Source: Hymenobacter terrestris
GTDB taxonomy: Bacteria > Bacteroidota > Bacteroidia > Cytophagales > Hymenobacteraceae
Direction: 5' to 3'
DNA length: 64,000 nucleotides
Assembly: GCF_013377905.1 (NCBI RefSeq)
Contig: NZ_JABKAV010000012.1
Span: 1-64,000, forward strand
Shown here: piece by piece, positions 22,428 through 30,274 of the stretch
Layout: the number at the start of each line of letters is the position of its first letter
How positions within the stretch are numbered: the first letter of the stretch is position 1
Position numbers and translations under genes: made by a program
The notes under the pieces: generated by a model
The model's database searches: none
What the model saw: only the letters and a program-made list of their open reading frames with translations
Told to the model about the DNA's origin: nothing

Positions 22428-23081
22428 ATGAACGACCAGCAGCTGGCCGATTTGCGCCAGACCTATTCCCAGCGCACCCTCACTGAGGCCGACGTGCTGC
22501 CCGAGCCGGTGGCTCAGTTCCGCGCATGGCTCGACGAGGCCCTGGATGCCCGACTTGACGAACCCACGGCTATGAATCTGGCCACCGTGGATGCCGCCGG
22601 CCAGCCCGCCGCCCGCATCGTGCTGCTTAAGGGTCTGCCCGCCGATGAAGGGTTTCTGTTTTTCACCAATTACGACTCGCGTAAGGGGCGGGAGCTGGCT
22701 GGTAGTCCGCTGGCCGCGCTTACCTTCTTCTGGCCGGGTCTCGAACGGCAGGTCCGCATCGAAGGCCGAGTGGAAAAGGCTTCCGACGCCGACTCGACCG
22801 AGTACTTCCAGAGCCGCCCGCGCAGTAGCCAGATCGGGGCCTGGGCCTCGCCCCAGAGCCAGCCCATTGCCAGCCGTGAAGCCCTGGAACAGCGCGAGCA
22901 GGAGGTTGAAGCCCGGTTCGCCGGCCAAGAGCCGCTGCCGCGCCCCGAGCACTGGGGCGGCTACCTGCTGCGGCCTCACCGCGTCGAGTTCTGGCAGGGC
23001 CGCCCTTCGCGCCTGCACGACCGTATCGTGTACGAGCGCACCGCCGCCGGCCAGTGGCAGCTCAACCGCCTGGCCCCCTGA
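22428..23081 (+). CDS. pdxH: Pyridoxamine 5'-phosphate oxidase
   Basis: The 217-aa protein has the full PdxH layout: N-terminal [30 protein letters not shown] (FMN-binding block, about residues 46-69), [31 protein letters not shown] and the C-terminal signature [22 protein letters not shown]. It uses FMN and oxygen to turn pyridoxamine or pyridoxine phosphate into pyridoxal phosphate. The length is standard. It stands alone and is followed by a long hairpin repeat. Confidence 0.95.
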   Translation: MNDQQLADLRQTYSQRTLTEADVLPEPVAQFRAWLDEALDARLDEPTAMNLATVDAAGQPAARIVLLKGLPADEGFLFFTNYDSRKGRELAGSPLAALTFFWPGLERQVRIEGRVEKASDADSTEYFQSRPRSSQIGAWASPQSQPIASREALEQREQEVEARFAGQEPLPRPEHWGGYLLRPHRVEFWQGRPSRLHDRIVYERTAAGQWQLNRLAP

Positions 23082-23095
23082 ACAAGAGAAGAACG

Positions 23096-23219
23096 ATGTC
23101 ATGCGGAGCGTAGCGAAGTCAAAGCATCTCTACCGCTTCGTTGTATTCAACCAGTAGACAGGGTCAGCATTGCAGTAGAGATGCTTCGACTGTGGATTCG
23201 ACTACGCTCCGCATGACAT
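23096..23219. repeat. Long hairpin repeat, GTCATGC/GAAGCATCTCTACCGC family
   Basis: The stretch opens GTCATGCGGAGCGTAGCGAAG, includes AAGCATCTCTACCGC, and ends with the complementary GTAGAGATGCTTCGAC and CGCTCCGCATGAC. The arms are imperfect. Related elements lie at 45680-45792, 53762-53863 and, more distantly, 25208-25304 and 63178-63250. Confidence 0.8.
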
Positions 23220-23266
23220 ACTATTTCACCTCATCTTAGTCTTCATTACCTCATTACCCATCAGGT

Positions 23267-24589
23267 TTGGCTGAAATTCAACCTATCCGGGGCTGGCGCT
23301 ACGGGCCCGGATTAAGCTCCCAGATTGACCGGCTCGTGTCGCCGCTCTTCGATGTGGTGTCGCCCCGGCAGCGGGAGGCGCTCTACCAGAACCCGCTCAA
23401 CAGCATTCACCTTTCGGTGCCCCGCGGAGATGATCCTGCCGGTCAGGCGCTGGCGCGGCTCCGCGAGTGGGAGCAGGCCGGCGTGCTGCAACAGGATGAG
23501 CTGCCGGGCATCTACGTGTATTACCAGTATTTCCGGCTGCCGGGCAGCCCCCGCGAGTACTGCCGCAAGGGCTTCATGTGCCACATTAAGGCTACTGATT
23601 GGGACGAGAACGTGGTGCTGCGCCACGAAAGCACGCTACCCGCCGCCGTGAACGACCGGGCAGAGTTGCTGGCCCGCACCGACTTTCAGTCCAGCGCCAC
23701 CCACGGCCTGTACCGCGACGACGATTTCGACCTGGAGCCCTACCTGGACGAGGCCATGCGCAGCCCGCTCTACGAAACCGAGGAGGACTACCAGGGCGCC
23801 CGCGACGTACTGGCTGTTATTCAGGATGCCGACGTAATCCGCCATTTCCAGCGCGTGTTGGCGGCCCGCGAGGTAATTCTGGCCGACGGCCACCACCGCT
23901 ACGAAGGCTCACTGGCTTACCGCCAGGCCCGGCAGGCGGCGGCCGGCGACGCTTACACGGGGCATGAGGCCTGGAATTTCCACCTCATGTACCTGACCAA
24001 CGCGGCGGCCGACGACCTGCGAATTTTGCCCACCCACCGGTTGCTGCTGGACCTGCCTGGCATTGCCGGCGTGGCTGACCTGCTGGCCCAGCTGGAACCC
24101 TACTTCACCGTTCTCACCCTCGACGACCCCTACGATCTGCCCGAGCGTATTGCCGGCAAGCAGTGGGCATTTGGGCTGTATCTGGGCGAAGGCGAGGTGT
24201 ACAAAATCCGCCTGCGCCCCGAAGTACACGCCCAACTCGACTGGTCCACGACGGAGGAGGTGAAGAACCTCGACCTGACGGTGCTCCACTACTTCGTACT
24301 CGAAAAAGTACTGGGCATTGCGGGCTCGGAGGCGCAGCGGCAGTGGCCCGGCGTGGCCTACGTGCGCAACTTCCCCGAGTGCCTCACCCGCGTAAACAAG
24401 GGCGAGGCCCGGGCCGCCTTCATCACCAACGAGGTGAGCATGGCCGAAGTGGAGCGCGTCTGTCATTCGGGGGCTGTAATGCCGGCCAAGTCCACATTCT
24501 TCTTCCCCAAAACCATTGGCGGTTTCCTGTTCAGCAGTATTGCCGAGCGCGAAACCAGCGCCCCGTTTACCGATGTTTTCCGTGTCTGA
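23267..24589 (+). CDS. DUF1015 family protein
   Basis: The 440-aa protein starts from a TTG (no ATG fits) and shows the DUF1015 features: IQPIRGWRYGP, LVSPLFDVVSPRQREALYQNPLNSIHL split over residues about 24-50, a conserved ILADGHHRYEGSLAYR (about 204-219) and VKNLDLTVLHYFVLE. The family is cytosolic, roughly 400-450 aa, and its members have been called putative SerC-associated or HTH-like; the true function is not settled. The gene overlaps maf by 17 bases, which suggests coupling of translation. Confidence 0.8.
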   Translation: MAEIQPIRGWRYGPGLSSQIDRLVSPLFDVVSPRQREALYQNPLNSIHLSVPRGDDPAGQALARLREWEQAGVLQQDELPGIYVYYQYFRLPGSPREYCRKGFMCHIKATDWDENVVLRHESTLPAAVNDRAELLARTDFQSSATHGLYRDDDFDLEPYLDEAMRSPLYETEEDYQGARDVLAVIQDADVIRHFQRVLAAREVILADGHHRYEGSLAYRQARQAAAGDAYTGHEAWNFHLMYLTNAAADDLRILPTHRLLLDLPGIAGVADLLAQLEPYFTVLTLDDPYDLPERIAGKQWAFGLYLGEGEVYKIRLRPEVHAQLDWSTTEEVKNLDLTVLHYFVLEKVLGIAGSEAQRQWPGVAYVRNFPECLTRVNKGEARAAFITNEVSMAEVERVCHSGAVMPAKSTFFFPKTIGGFLFSSIAERETSAPFTDVFRV

Positions 24590-25193
24590 TTCTGTGCTGA
24601 ATACTGCTCCGGCTGCCACCCGGCCGCGGCTGGTGCTGGCTTCCGGCTCGCCGCGCCGCCGCCAGCTGCTCTCCGATTTGGGGCTGGACTACGAAATCCG
24701 CCTGCGGGAAGTGGACGAAAGCTTCCCCGACCACCTGCGCCGGGCCGAAATTGCCGAGTACCTGGCCGCCCACAAGGCTGCCGCTTACGCCCCTGATCTG
24801 GCCCCCGACGAAATCGTGCTCACGGCCGATACCATCGTCTGCCTCGACGATGACGTGCTCAACAAGCCCGCCGACGAAGCTGAGGCCGTAGCCATGCTGC
24901 AGCGCCTGCAGGGCTGTGCCCACGAGGTGTACACCGGCGTCTGCCTGCTGGCTGCCGATGGCCGCCAGGTGGTTTTTGCCGACGAAACCCGGGTGCATTT
25001 TCGTGCGCTTTCCACTGCCGAAATCGAACACTACGTCCGGTACTACCAACCCTTCGATAAGGCTGGCTCCTACGGCGCCCAGGATTGGATTGGCATGGTG
25101 GCCATCACCCGGCTTGAAGGATCTTATTTTAACGTAATGGGCCTGCCGGTGCATCGCGTCTGGGAGGAACTAGCTGGTTTCGGGGTGGTTTGA
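24573..25193 (+). CDS. maf: Maf-like nucleoside triphosphate pyrophosphatase
   Basis: I chose the ATG at 24573, within the end of the DUF1015 gene. The 206-aa product has LVLASGSPRRRQLLSDLGL (S-x-S-P-R-R, about residues 20-38), VDESFP, EYLAAHKA, VLTADTIVCLDDDVLNKP (the T-A-D-T-x-V) and GSYGAQDWIGM followed by GSYFNVMGLP. Maf proteins hydrolyse non-canonical nucleotides and dTTP/UTP. All signature residues are intact. Confidence 0.9.
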   Translation: MFSVSDSVLNTAPAATRPRLVLASGSPRRRQLLSDLGLDYEIRLREVDESFPDHLRRAEIAEYLAAHKAAAYAPDLAPDEIVLTADTIVCLDDDVLNKPADEAEAVAMLQRLQGCAHEVYTGVCLLAADGRQVVFADETRVHFRALSTAEIEHYVRYYQPFDKAGSYGAQDWIGMVAITRLEGSYFNVMGLPVHRVWEELAGFGVV

Positions 25194-25207
25194 AGCGACT
25201 TTGTGGA

Positions 25208-25304
25208 CCCGTCTGTCATCCTGAGCTTGCGAAGGACCTTATCACGATTAAACGAGTTGTTCAACCGTGATAAGGTCCTTCGCAAGCTCAGGATGACAGA
25301 CGGG
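25208..25304. repeat. 39-bp perfect-stem hairpin, GTCATCCTGAGC family
   Basis: Arms at 25208-25246 and 25266-25304 are exact complements over 39 bp (starting CCCGTCTGTCATCCTGAGCT) with a 19-base loop. It lies between convergent maf and the flavin reductase gene, so it may terminate both. GTCATCCTGAGC...GAAGGACC variants occur in intergenic DNA of several bacterial phyla. Confidence 0.85.
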
Positions 25305-25315
25305 TTTGCCTTGCC

Positions 25316-25960
25316 CTACATATCCAGCTCTTCCAGGTTCTGGTTGGGGCGGGCGTACCCGTAGCGGGCTACGGGTTGGGCTGTGTAATAGGTGTCGAGG
25401 CCGCTGAGGGCCACGGTGCCGGCGGCGGCCAGGTCGAGCGAGCCGTCGGGGCGGAGCACGCCGGGCGTGTCGGGTAGGTACAGGTGCTGCACCTTGCCTA
25501 TCAGCATCACGGTGCCATTGGCCTCAATGGGTAGTTCCTGCAGTAGCTCCAGCCCGATCTGCAACCGGCTTTCCTGCACGTAGGGCGCCGAAAAATCGTC
25601 GTGGTACGCGGGCGTCAGGCCGCAGGCATCAAACTCCGAAACCTCCCGCGGGAAGTTGGCCGAGGTGTAGTGAGCGGCCTTGATTATGCCCTCGTGTACA
25701 TGGTTGAGCGTGTAGCAGTCCGTTGCCCGGATGTTGTCGTACGAGTGGCGCTCGACGGAGGGCGGGCGCATAATAAGGCCCAGCAGCGCCGGGTTGGAGC
25801 CCAGGTGCACCACCGAGCTGATGATGGCCAGGTTGGTGCGCCCGGCAGCATCGGCCGTGCCCAGTAGGTTGGCCGGCTTGAAGCCCGTGATGGCGTTGAT
25901 GAGATTGAGGCGGTAAACCTTTTCGAGCTGGCCGAGGTCGGCGGCGGTAAAGTGGCGCAT
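25316..25960 (-). CDS. Flavin reductase-like FMN-binding protein
   Basis: The start at 25960 (MRHFTAADLGQLEKVYRLNLINAI) is preferred over one 20 codons earlier, whose residues look non-coding. The 214-aa product has GFKPANLLGTADAAGRTNLAIISSV (an S-x-x-x-x FMN-loop type region), LGLIMRPPS, YTLNHVHEGIIKAAHYTSA and GLTPAYHDDFSAPYVQES, the pattern of flavin reductase/DIM6-NTAB-like proteins. It probably binds FMN and reduces it or serves a partner oxygenase. The exact substrate is unknown. Confidence 0.75.
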   Translation of the reverse strand: MRHFTAADLGQLEKVYRLNLINAITGFKPANLLGTADAAGRTNLAIISSVVHLGSNPALLGLIMRPPSVERHSYDNIRATDCYTLNHVHEGIIKAAHYTSANFPREVSEFDACGLTPAYHDDFSAPYVQESRLQIGLELLQELPIEANGTVMLIGKVQHLYLPDTPGVLRPDGSLDLAAAGTVALSGLDTYYTAQPVARYGYARPNQNLEELDM

Positions 25961-26091
25961 GCGGCGGTGAGGTGATGGGCGATAGGAGTGAGGGTAACCA
26001 CGACGGCTCATAAAAGTCACCGGCAGTATGGGTTGCCGGCTTCGCTCTCTGCAATAAATGAGTTATTCTTCAAGTTAGTTTTAATTAAAAT

Positions 26092-26136
26092 AAATAAACC
26101 CGCCCCGATATAAAACATATCGGGGCGGGTTTATTT
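26092..26136. terminator. 20-bp hairpin downstream of the fasciclin gene
   Basis: AAATAAACCCGCCCCGATAT (26092-26111) and its exact complement (26117-26136) flank the 5-base loop AAAAC, with T's at both ends. It ends the minus-strand fasciclin transcript. Confidence 0.85.
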
Positions 26137-26155
26137 ATTTTAATTATTGTGCCGG

Positions 26156-26728
26156 TTAGGGCATCAGTACTTTGTCGATTACGTGAATTACGCCGTTGCT
26201 CTGCATCACATCGTAGGTAGAGATGCTGGACACGTTACCTTTCTCGTCCTGCAGTACTACGTTCTTGGGGCCGTTCATCATGGCCTTAAGTGTGCCGCCG
26301 CTTACGGTTTTAATAGTGGCCGTACCCTTGCCGGCCTTGATGGCGGCCATGATTTTTTCGGCTGTCATGTTGCCGGCTACCACGTGGTAGGTCAGGATTT
26401 TGGTGAGTGTAGCCTTGTTCTCGGGCTTTACCAGGTTTTCAACCGTGCCGGCGGGCAGGGCGTTGAAAGCGGCGTTGGTGGGGGCAAAAACTGTGAAGGG
26501 GCCTTTGCCCTGCAGGGTTTCTACTAAACCAGCGGCCTTTACGGCGGCTACCAGTGTGGTGTGGTCTTTGGAGTTTACCGCGTTTTCAACGATGTTCTTG
26601 TTGGGGTACATGGCCATTCCACCCACCATTACAGTGTTGGGTGTCATCTTGGCCTGGGCCGAAGCGGTGGTAGCAGAAGCGCCGCCCAGTAGGGCCACGA
26701 AAGCGAGGGAAAGAAGTTGCTTTTTCAT
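26156..26728 (-). CDS. Secreted fasciclin (FAS1) domain protein
   Basis: The ATG at 26728 opens a signal peptide (MKKQLLSLAFVALLGGASAT). The 190-aa product has a single FAS1 domain (about residues 45-188): TLVAAVKAAGLVETLQGKGP, FTVFAPTNAAFNALP (H1 region), ILTYHVVAGN (H2 region) and VMQSNGVIHVIDKVLMP. FAS1 domains mediate adhesion at the cell surface or in the periplasm. The length is standard for a one-domain bacterial member. Confidence 0.9.
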   Translation of the reverse strand: MKKQLLSLAFVALLGGASATTASAQAKMTPNTVMVGGMAMYPNKNIVENAVNSKDHTTLVAAVKAAGLVETLQGKGPFTVFAPTNAAFNALPAGTVENLVKPENKATLTKILTYHVVAGNMTAEKIMAAIKAGKGTATIKTVSGGTLKAMMNGPKNVVLQDEKGNVSSISTYDVMQSNGVIHVIDKVLMP

Positions 26729-27126
26729 CGGAAATAAAAGGGAGGGTAGAAGAGACGATTGAAACAATCTGCCCCCACTTACGCCCCTTTGCCGCACTCC
26801 GGATTTACTGCAACGCAAAATAATATATAAGGCAAGCTGCAGTTGGTTTCTAGAAAAGTATATGCACCTGACTTGGTGTAAATAACAATAATTGACAAGG
26901 CTGAAAAAAAGTCGGTTTGATGGTGATAAAAAAAAGACGGATGCCGAAAATACTCTGTAAAAAAAGAATAGCGCCCATTTTATAAGGGTTCATGTAAAAG
27001 GACGCTACAAGTCTGTAGTGCGACCCAAGGACAACGAAAAGTACAGTTGAGTTAAGTCAGTGAACGGTTCGCGAAGCAGAAGATTAGTTGGTGTGTGGGC
27101 CGCCGCGCTAAAAGCATAAGTTGTAG
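26729..27126. other. Non-coding stretch with A-rich runs
   Basis: No gene, tRNA or long repeat is seen. The middle part has several poly-A tracts. The side next to 26728 must hold the promoter of the fasciclin gene. Confidence 0.4.
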
Positions 27127-27579
27127 CTATTTTAGCCGTTCGTCAAACGGGTGTGGCTCCATGCTCAGTACGCGCAGGCTCCGGCTGTGGTCGGGGTGCA
27201 GCGGGTTGAGCAGGTAGTTCCACTCGGCCGGGGCGTGGGCCGAGGGTACGCGCAACACCCAGTGCGTACCGGCATCCAGCCAAGCCCGGCCCAGTTCGGT
27301 CAGCTCGGCCGGGTAGGGTACCTGCTGCCAGTTGGCAGGCAAGTCTGCCGGGGCGTACTCCAGAAAGGGCGTATCGTCGGGTATTTCCAGCGTGAGGGCG
27401 AAATAGCGGCGCGGCAGTACCGGCGAATTAGCCAGCACTTCCAGCTTCGCCAGCGACAAATGCTCGGCCGTGTACAGAATCTGCCGTCCCACCGGATGCC
27501 AGCGCCCCCCATAGTATAGCCCGCCCTTCCCCGAGGTATCCGATATATAAGGGGCCTTGCCCAAACGGTAAAGCTTCAT
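27127..27579 (-). CDS. RES-domain toxin (NAD+ phosphorylase family)
   Basis: With the start at 27579 (MKLYRLGKAPYI) the protein has 150 aa. RES signatures are the early YRLGKAPY, GGRWHPVGRQILYTAEHLSLAKLEVL (R-W-x-x-x-G, then L-Y-x-A-x-x-x-S-L-A-x-L-E, about residues 25-50) and the C-terminal EWNYLLNPLHPD. RES toxins break down NAD+ and are neutralised by an Xre-type antitoxin; the expected partner lies just upstream at 27690-28142. The gap between the two genes is about 110 bases and holds a repeat, unlike the usual overlap. Confidence 0.85.
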   Translation of the reverse strand: MKLYRLGKAPYISDTSGKGGLYYGGRWHPVGRQILYTAEHLSLAKLEVLANSPVLPRRYFALTLEIPDDTPFLEYAPADLPANWQQVPYPAELTELGRAWLDAGTHWVLRVPSAHAPAEWNYLLNPLHPDHSRSLRVLSMEPHPFDERLK

Positions 27580-27594
27580 TCTTTTGAGCGGCAA

Positions 27595-27690
27595 GCCTTA
27601 AGCTACAAGCTGCAAGTACGTTCGGTCACAATCTGCAAGTCACATCTAAAATCTGAAGGCTTATAGCCTAAAGCTTGCAACTCTTCATAT
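27595..27690. repeat. AGCT-word repeat inside the toxin-antitoxin operon
   Basis: The gap contains CTTAAGCTACAAGCTGCAAG and CTTATAGCCTAAAGCTTGCA, which pair imperfectly, plus CAATCTGCAAGTCACATC. It resembles the intergenic repeat words at 22330-22425. It separates the antitoxin from the toxin. Confidence 0.45.
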
Positions 27691-28142
27691 TAAGAAAAGT
27701 GGCCGTGCTCGATGCGGCCTAGGATGTCGTGTACCTGGCCGCGGCCGATGACGGAGTAGAGCAAGTCTTTAGGTTTCTGGCCGCCCAGGGCGGGGATGGG
27801 GGAGTTGAGCCAGAAATGCAGGTCGGCTTCCTCCTCGAACACCTCCATGCCCTTGGCCAGCACGGCCGAGAGCTGAATGGCCTTCTCGCTTTCGTCGAGG
27901 GTGAGGGGCTTGTGGTTCTGCTCGCGCCGGGTGAGGGTGCTTTCCGACACGCCGAGCACGGCGCTCATTTCCTTGTTGGAAAAGCCCAAATGGCGCTGCA
28001 ACGCCCGCACGGCCTGCACCGACAGGCCCTTGATGGCCACGCCCAATAGGTCCATCTCGTTTCGTACGAGCTGCGGAATAACGGCCGGGCCGCCCATCAG
28101 GGCCACCATATCGGCGACGGAAGTGTTGCGAACCATTGTCAT
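27690..28142 (-). CDS. Xre/MbcA/ParS-type antitoxin
   Basis: The 150-aa protein has the RES-partner layout. The N-terminal HTH_60 / Xre-like part is IKGLSVQAVRALQRHLGFSN (about residues 38-57) with VLGVSESTLTRREQNHKPLT as the recognition helix. The C-terminal DUF2384 part has SEKAIQLSAVLAKGMEVF, then WLNSPIPALGGQKPKDLL. It binds the RES toxin and probably represses its own promoter. The start may be 28142 or the second Met at 28136. Confidence 0.85.
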   Translation of the reverse strand: MTMVRNTSVADMVALMGGPAVIPQLVRNEMDLLGVAIKGLSVQAVRALQRHLGFSNKEMSAVLGVSESTLTRREQNHKPLTLDESEKAIQLSAVLAKGMEVFEEEADLHFWLNSPIPALGGQKPKDLLYSVIGRGQVHDILGRIEHGHFS

Positions 28143-28172
28143 TTGCAGAATATTAAAGCGTCATTTGAAGTC

Positions 28173-28180
28173 AATATACG
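28173..28180 (-). promoter_or_regulatory. CGTATATT promoter-like box of the antitoxin gene
   Basis: CGTATATTGA on the minus strand lies about 30 bases before the antitoxin ATG. The core TATATTGA is a loose match to TAnnTTTG, and the same octamer precedes the genes at 635 and 6392. Confidence 0.4.
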
Positions 28181-28245
28181 CTAAACTTTCGCATTTGACT
28201 AGTAGTTCCCGAACCTGCGGCTGTGCCATCCCGGTAGGTTCGTTC

Positions 28246-28253
28246 TACTTTTG
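28246..28253 (+). promoter_or_regulatory. TACTTTTG -7 box of the HD-hydrolase gene
   Basis: TACTTTTG matches TAnnTTTG exactly, 25 bases before the ATG at 28279. A clear -33 element is not visible. Confidence 0.55.
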
Positions 28254-28278
28254 CCCGCACCTACCTCTTACATCTGTT

Positions 28279-28956
28279 ATGTCTCTTTCTGCCACCGATT
28301 CCCAACTCATCGCCGCTACCGTTGATTTCATCCGCGAAAAATTCCTGCACGAAGGCTCGGGCCACGACTGGGAGCATATCCGCCGGGTGTGGCAGGTAGC
28401 CCGCCGACTGGCCGCCCAGACCCCCGAAGCCGACTTGCTGGTAACCGAGTTGGGCGCGTTGCTGCACGACGTGGCCGACTGGAAATTTCACGACGGCGAC
28501 GAAGAAGCTGGCCCGCGCGCCGCCCGCGCCTGGCTGACCAGCCAGCACGCCGACCCGGCCGTAATGGATAGGGTAGAAGCCATCATCCGCGAAATCAGCT
28601 TCAAAGGCCTCGGCGTACCCACGCCCATGAGTTCGGTAGAAGGCGCGCTGGTGCAGGATGCCGACCGGCTCGATGCCATCGGGGCCATTGGGATAGCCCG
28701 GGCCTTTGCCTACGGGGGCCACAAAAACCGCCAGTTGCACGACCCCGCTATACCGCCCGTCAGCCACGATACATTCGAGAGCTATAAACAGAACACGGCA
28801 CCCACCGTCAACCACTTCTACGAAAAGCTGCTGCACCTACGGGAGAGGATGAACACGCCCGCCGCCCGCCGGGTAGCCGACGAGCGCCACGCGTATATGG
28901 AGCAGTTCCTGGAGCAGTTTCTGCGCGAGTGGGAAGGGGAGGACGTTTCATCATAG
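28279..28956 (+). CDS. HD-domain phosphohydrolase
   Basis: The ATG at 28279 follows a good -7 box; the longer upstream frame is a shadow of the antitoxin gene. The 225-aa product has the HD pattern GHDWEHIRRVWQVARRLA (first His, about residues 27-44), LGALLHDVADWKF (the H-D, about 56-68) and a later VQDADRLDAIGAIGIARAFAYGG (the final Asp, about 124-146). This places it with YedJ-type HD hydrolases. The substrate is not known. Confidence 0.85.
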   Translation: MSLSATDSQLIAATVDFIREKFLHEGSGHDWEHIRRVWQVARRLAAQTPEADLLVTELGALLHDVADWKFHDGDEEAGPRAARAWLTSQHADPAVMDRVEAIIREISFKGLGVPTPMSSVEGALVQDADRLDAIGAIGIARAFAYGGHKNRQLHDPAIPPVSHDTFESYKQNTAPTVNHFYEKLLHLRERMNTPAARRVADERHAYMEQFLEQFLREWEGEDVSS

Positions 28957-29037
28957 CTGTTAGCTGAGAGCTATTAGCTCTTAGATTCGTTAAACGATAA
29001 GCTGCCGGCTAAAAATCTCAGCCAAGAGCTAAAAAAC
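28957..29037. repeat. AGCT-word hairpin repeat
   Basis: TAGCTGTTAGCTGAGAGC and TATTAGCTCTTAG near the left, and CTCAGCCAAGAGCTAAAAA near the right, can pair. The element fills the gap between the HD and HAD genes and runs up to the next ATG. Confidence 0.5.
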
Positions 29038-29757
29038 ATGCTCCCCATCACCACCATCCTTTTCGACCTCGACGATACGCTCTACGACCACACCGCCACG
29101 GCCCGGGCGGCGCTGGCGGCTACGGCTGCTGGTCAGGCTAGTCTGCGCGAGGTGCCGGCCGATGTGTTGTACCAGCGCTACAGCGACTTGCTGGAAGAAA
29201 TGCACCCGCGGATAATGCGCGGGGAAATCGACTACCTGACGGCGCGGGAGCTGCGTTTCCGGCAGTTGTTGGCACCGTACGAGCCAGCCCCGACGGCCGG
29301 CAGCCTCACGCAGCTGGCCGAGGAGCACTATGGCCATTACCGGCAGTTCCGGCAGCCGATGACCGGGGCGCTGGCGCTGCTGCAGCGGCTTAAGCCCGAT
29401 TTCCGCATAGGTGTAGTGACCAATAACCGCACGAGCGAGCAGGAAGAGAAGCTCGATTTCCTGGGGATGAGTGGGCTAGTGGACGCGCTCATTACCTCGG
29501 AGGCCGTGGGCGTACTCAAGCCCGACCCCGCCATCTACCACGTAGCCCTGCAGCGCCTGCAGGCCCGGCCGGCCGAAACCGTGATGGTGGGTGACAACTG
29601 GGTGGCCGACGTGGTGGGCGCGCAGGCTGCGGGCATCCGGCCGGTGTGGCTCAACCGTGGGGGGAGTGTGGCGCCGGTGCCGGCCGTGGCCGAGCTGAAT
29701 AGCCTGGAGCCGCTGAAGCTAGCCTACGCGTTGCTGACAACAGCTGCCTCCTGCTAG
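29038..29757 (+). CDS. HAD-superfamily hydrolase (YjjG-like)
   Basis: The 239-aa protein has the four HAD motifs: ILFDLDDTLYDH (motif I, about residues 7-18), GVVTNN (motif II, about 123-128), VGVLKPDPAIYH with the Lys (motif III, about 157-168) and MVGDNWVADVVGAQAAG (motif IV, about 182-198). The alpha-helical cap after motif I fits the YjjG type of non-canonical pyrimidine nucleotidase. The substrate is an inference from the subfamily. Confidence 0.85.
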   Translation: MLPITTILFDLDDTLYDHTATARAALAATAAGQASLREVPADVLYQRYSDLLEEMHPRIMRGEIDYLTARELRFRQLLAPYEPAPTAGSLTQLAEEHYGHYRQFRQPMTGALALLQRLKPDFRIGVVTNNRTSEQEEKLDFLGMSGLVDALITSEAVGVLKPDPAIYHVALQRLQARPAETVMVGDNWVADVVGAQAAGIRPVWLNRGGSVAPVPAVAELNSLEPLKLAYALLTTAASC

Positions 29758-29794
29758 GAGCAACCGGGCACCTTCTTCGCTTCGTCATATTTGG

Positions 29795-29802
29795 TACCTT
29801 TA
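29795..29802 (+). promoter_or_regulatory. TACCTTTA -7-type box
   Basis: TACCTTTA, one mismatch from TAnnTTTG, ends six bases before the ATG at 29808. The lipoprotein mRNA may therefore have almost no leader. Confidence 0.4.
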
Positions 29803-29807
29803 CGCCA

Positions 29808-30059
29808 ATGAATACTCCCCGTTCGTTTTCCTCCCGTCTGGGCCTGCTGGCTGTGGGTTGCCTTTTGGCCGTTTCGTCGTGCCGCACCTGCCCCATGCAG
29901 TCCTGTCACACCCGTAAGGTGCACATGCACAATGGCACCAAGTTCCGCGGTCAGCCGCTCTGGAAAAAGCAGAACCCGGCCATCGGCGAGAAAATCAAGG
30001 TGTACAAGCCCGATGCGGTGAAACGCAAAAACGACCGCAGCCGGACCATCAACGACTAA
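29808..30059 (+). CDS. Small lipoprotein
   Basis: An 83-aa protein with a hydrophobic signal and lipobox (LLAVSSC, Cys at about residue 25). A Cys/His-rich start of the mature part follows (RTCPMQSCHTRKVHMHNG), then a basic tail (KRKNDRSRTIND). Signal peptidase II should lipidate it and place it in the envelope. The Cys and His cluster might bind metal. No family is recognised, but similar short lipoproteins are common in Bacteroidetes. Confidence 0.65.
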   Translation: MNTPRSFSSRLGLLAVGCLLAVSSCRTCPMQSCHTRKVHMHNGTKFRGQPLWKKQNPAIGEKIKVYKPDAVKRKNDRSRTIND

Positions 30060-30088
30060 GCGGATTGGCTGGTGCGCATAGCGCCCCG

Positions 30089-30120
30089 AACCCGGCCGCG
30101 ACAGGCATTGCGGCCGGGTT
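30089..30120 (+). terminator. 11-bp GC-rich hairpin
   Basis: AACCCGGCCGC (30089-30099) and GCGGCCGGGTT (30110-30120) flank a 10-base loop, 30 bases after the lipoprotein stop. There is only a short T-tract. Confidence 0.7.
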
Positions 30121-30274
30121 GGTAAGGGGGCTCCCGGCGGTGGTTGGAATAGCCTTTTAGGCTAGATAAAACGCACTTTTTTGCGTATCTTGCAGGCTTC
30201 AACGAAGTTCATTTTCACGGGCCTGTAAGCTCCTCCATTACCCCGGAGATTTACCGGCCGACTATAAGCTCCCT

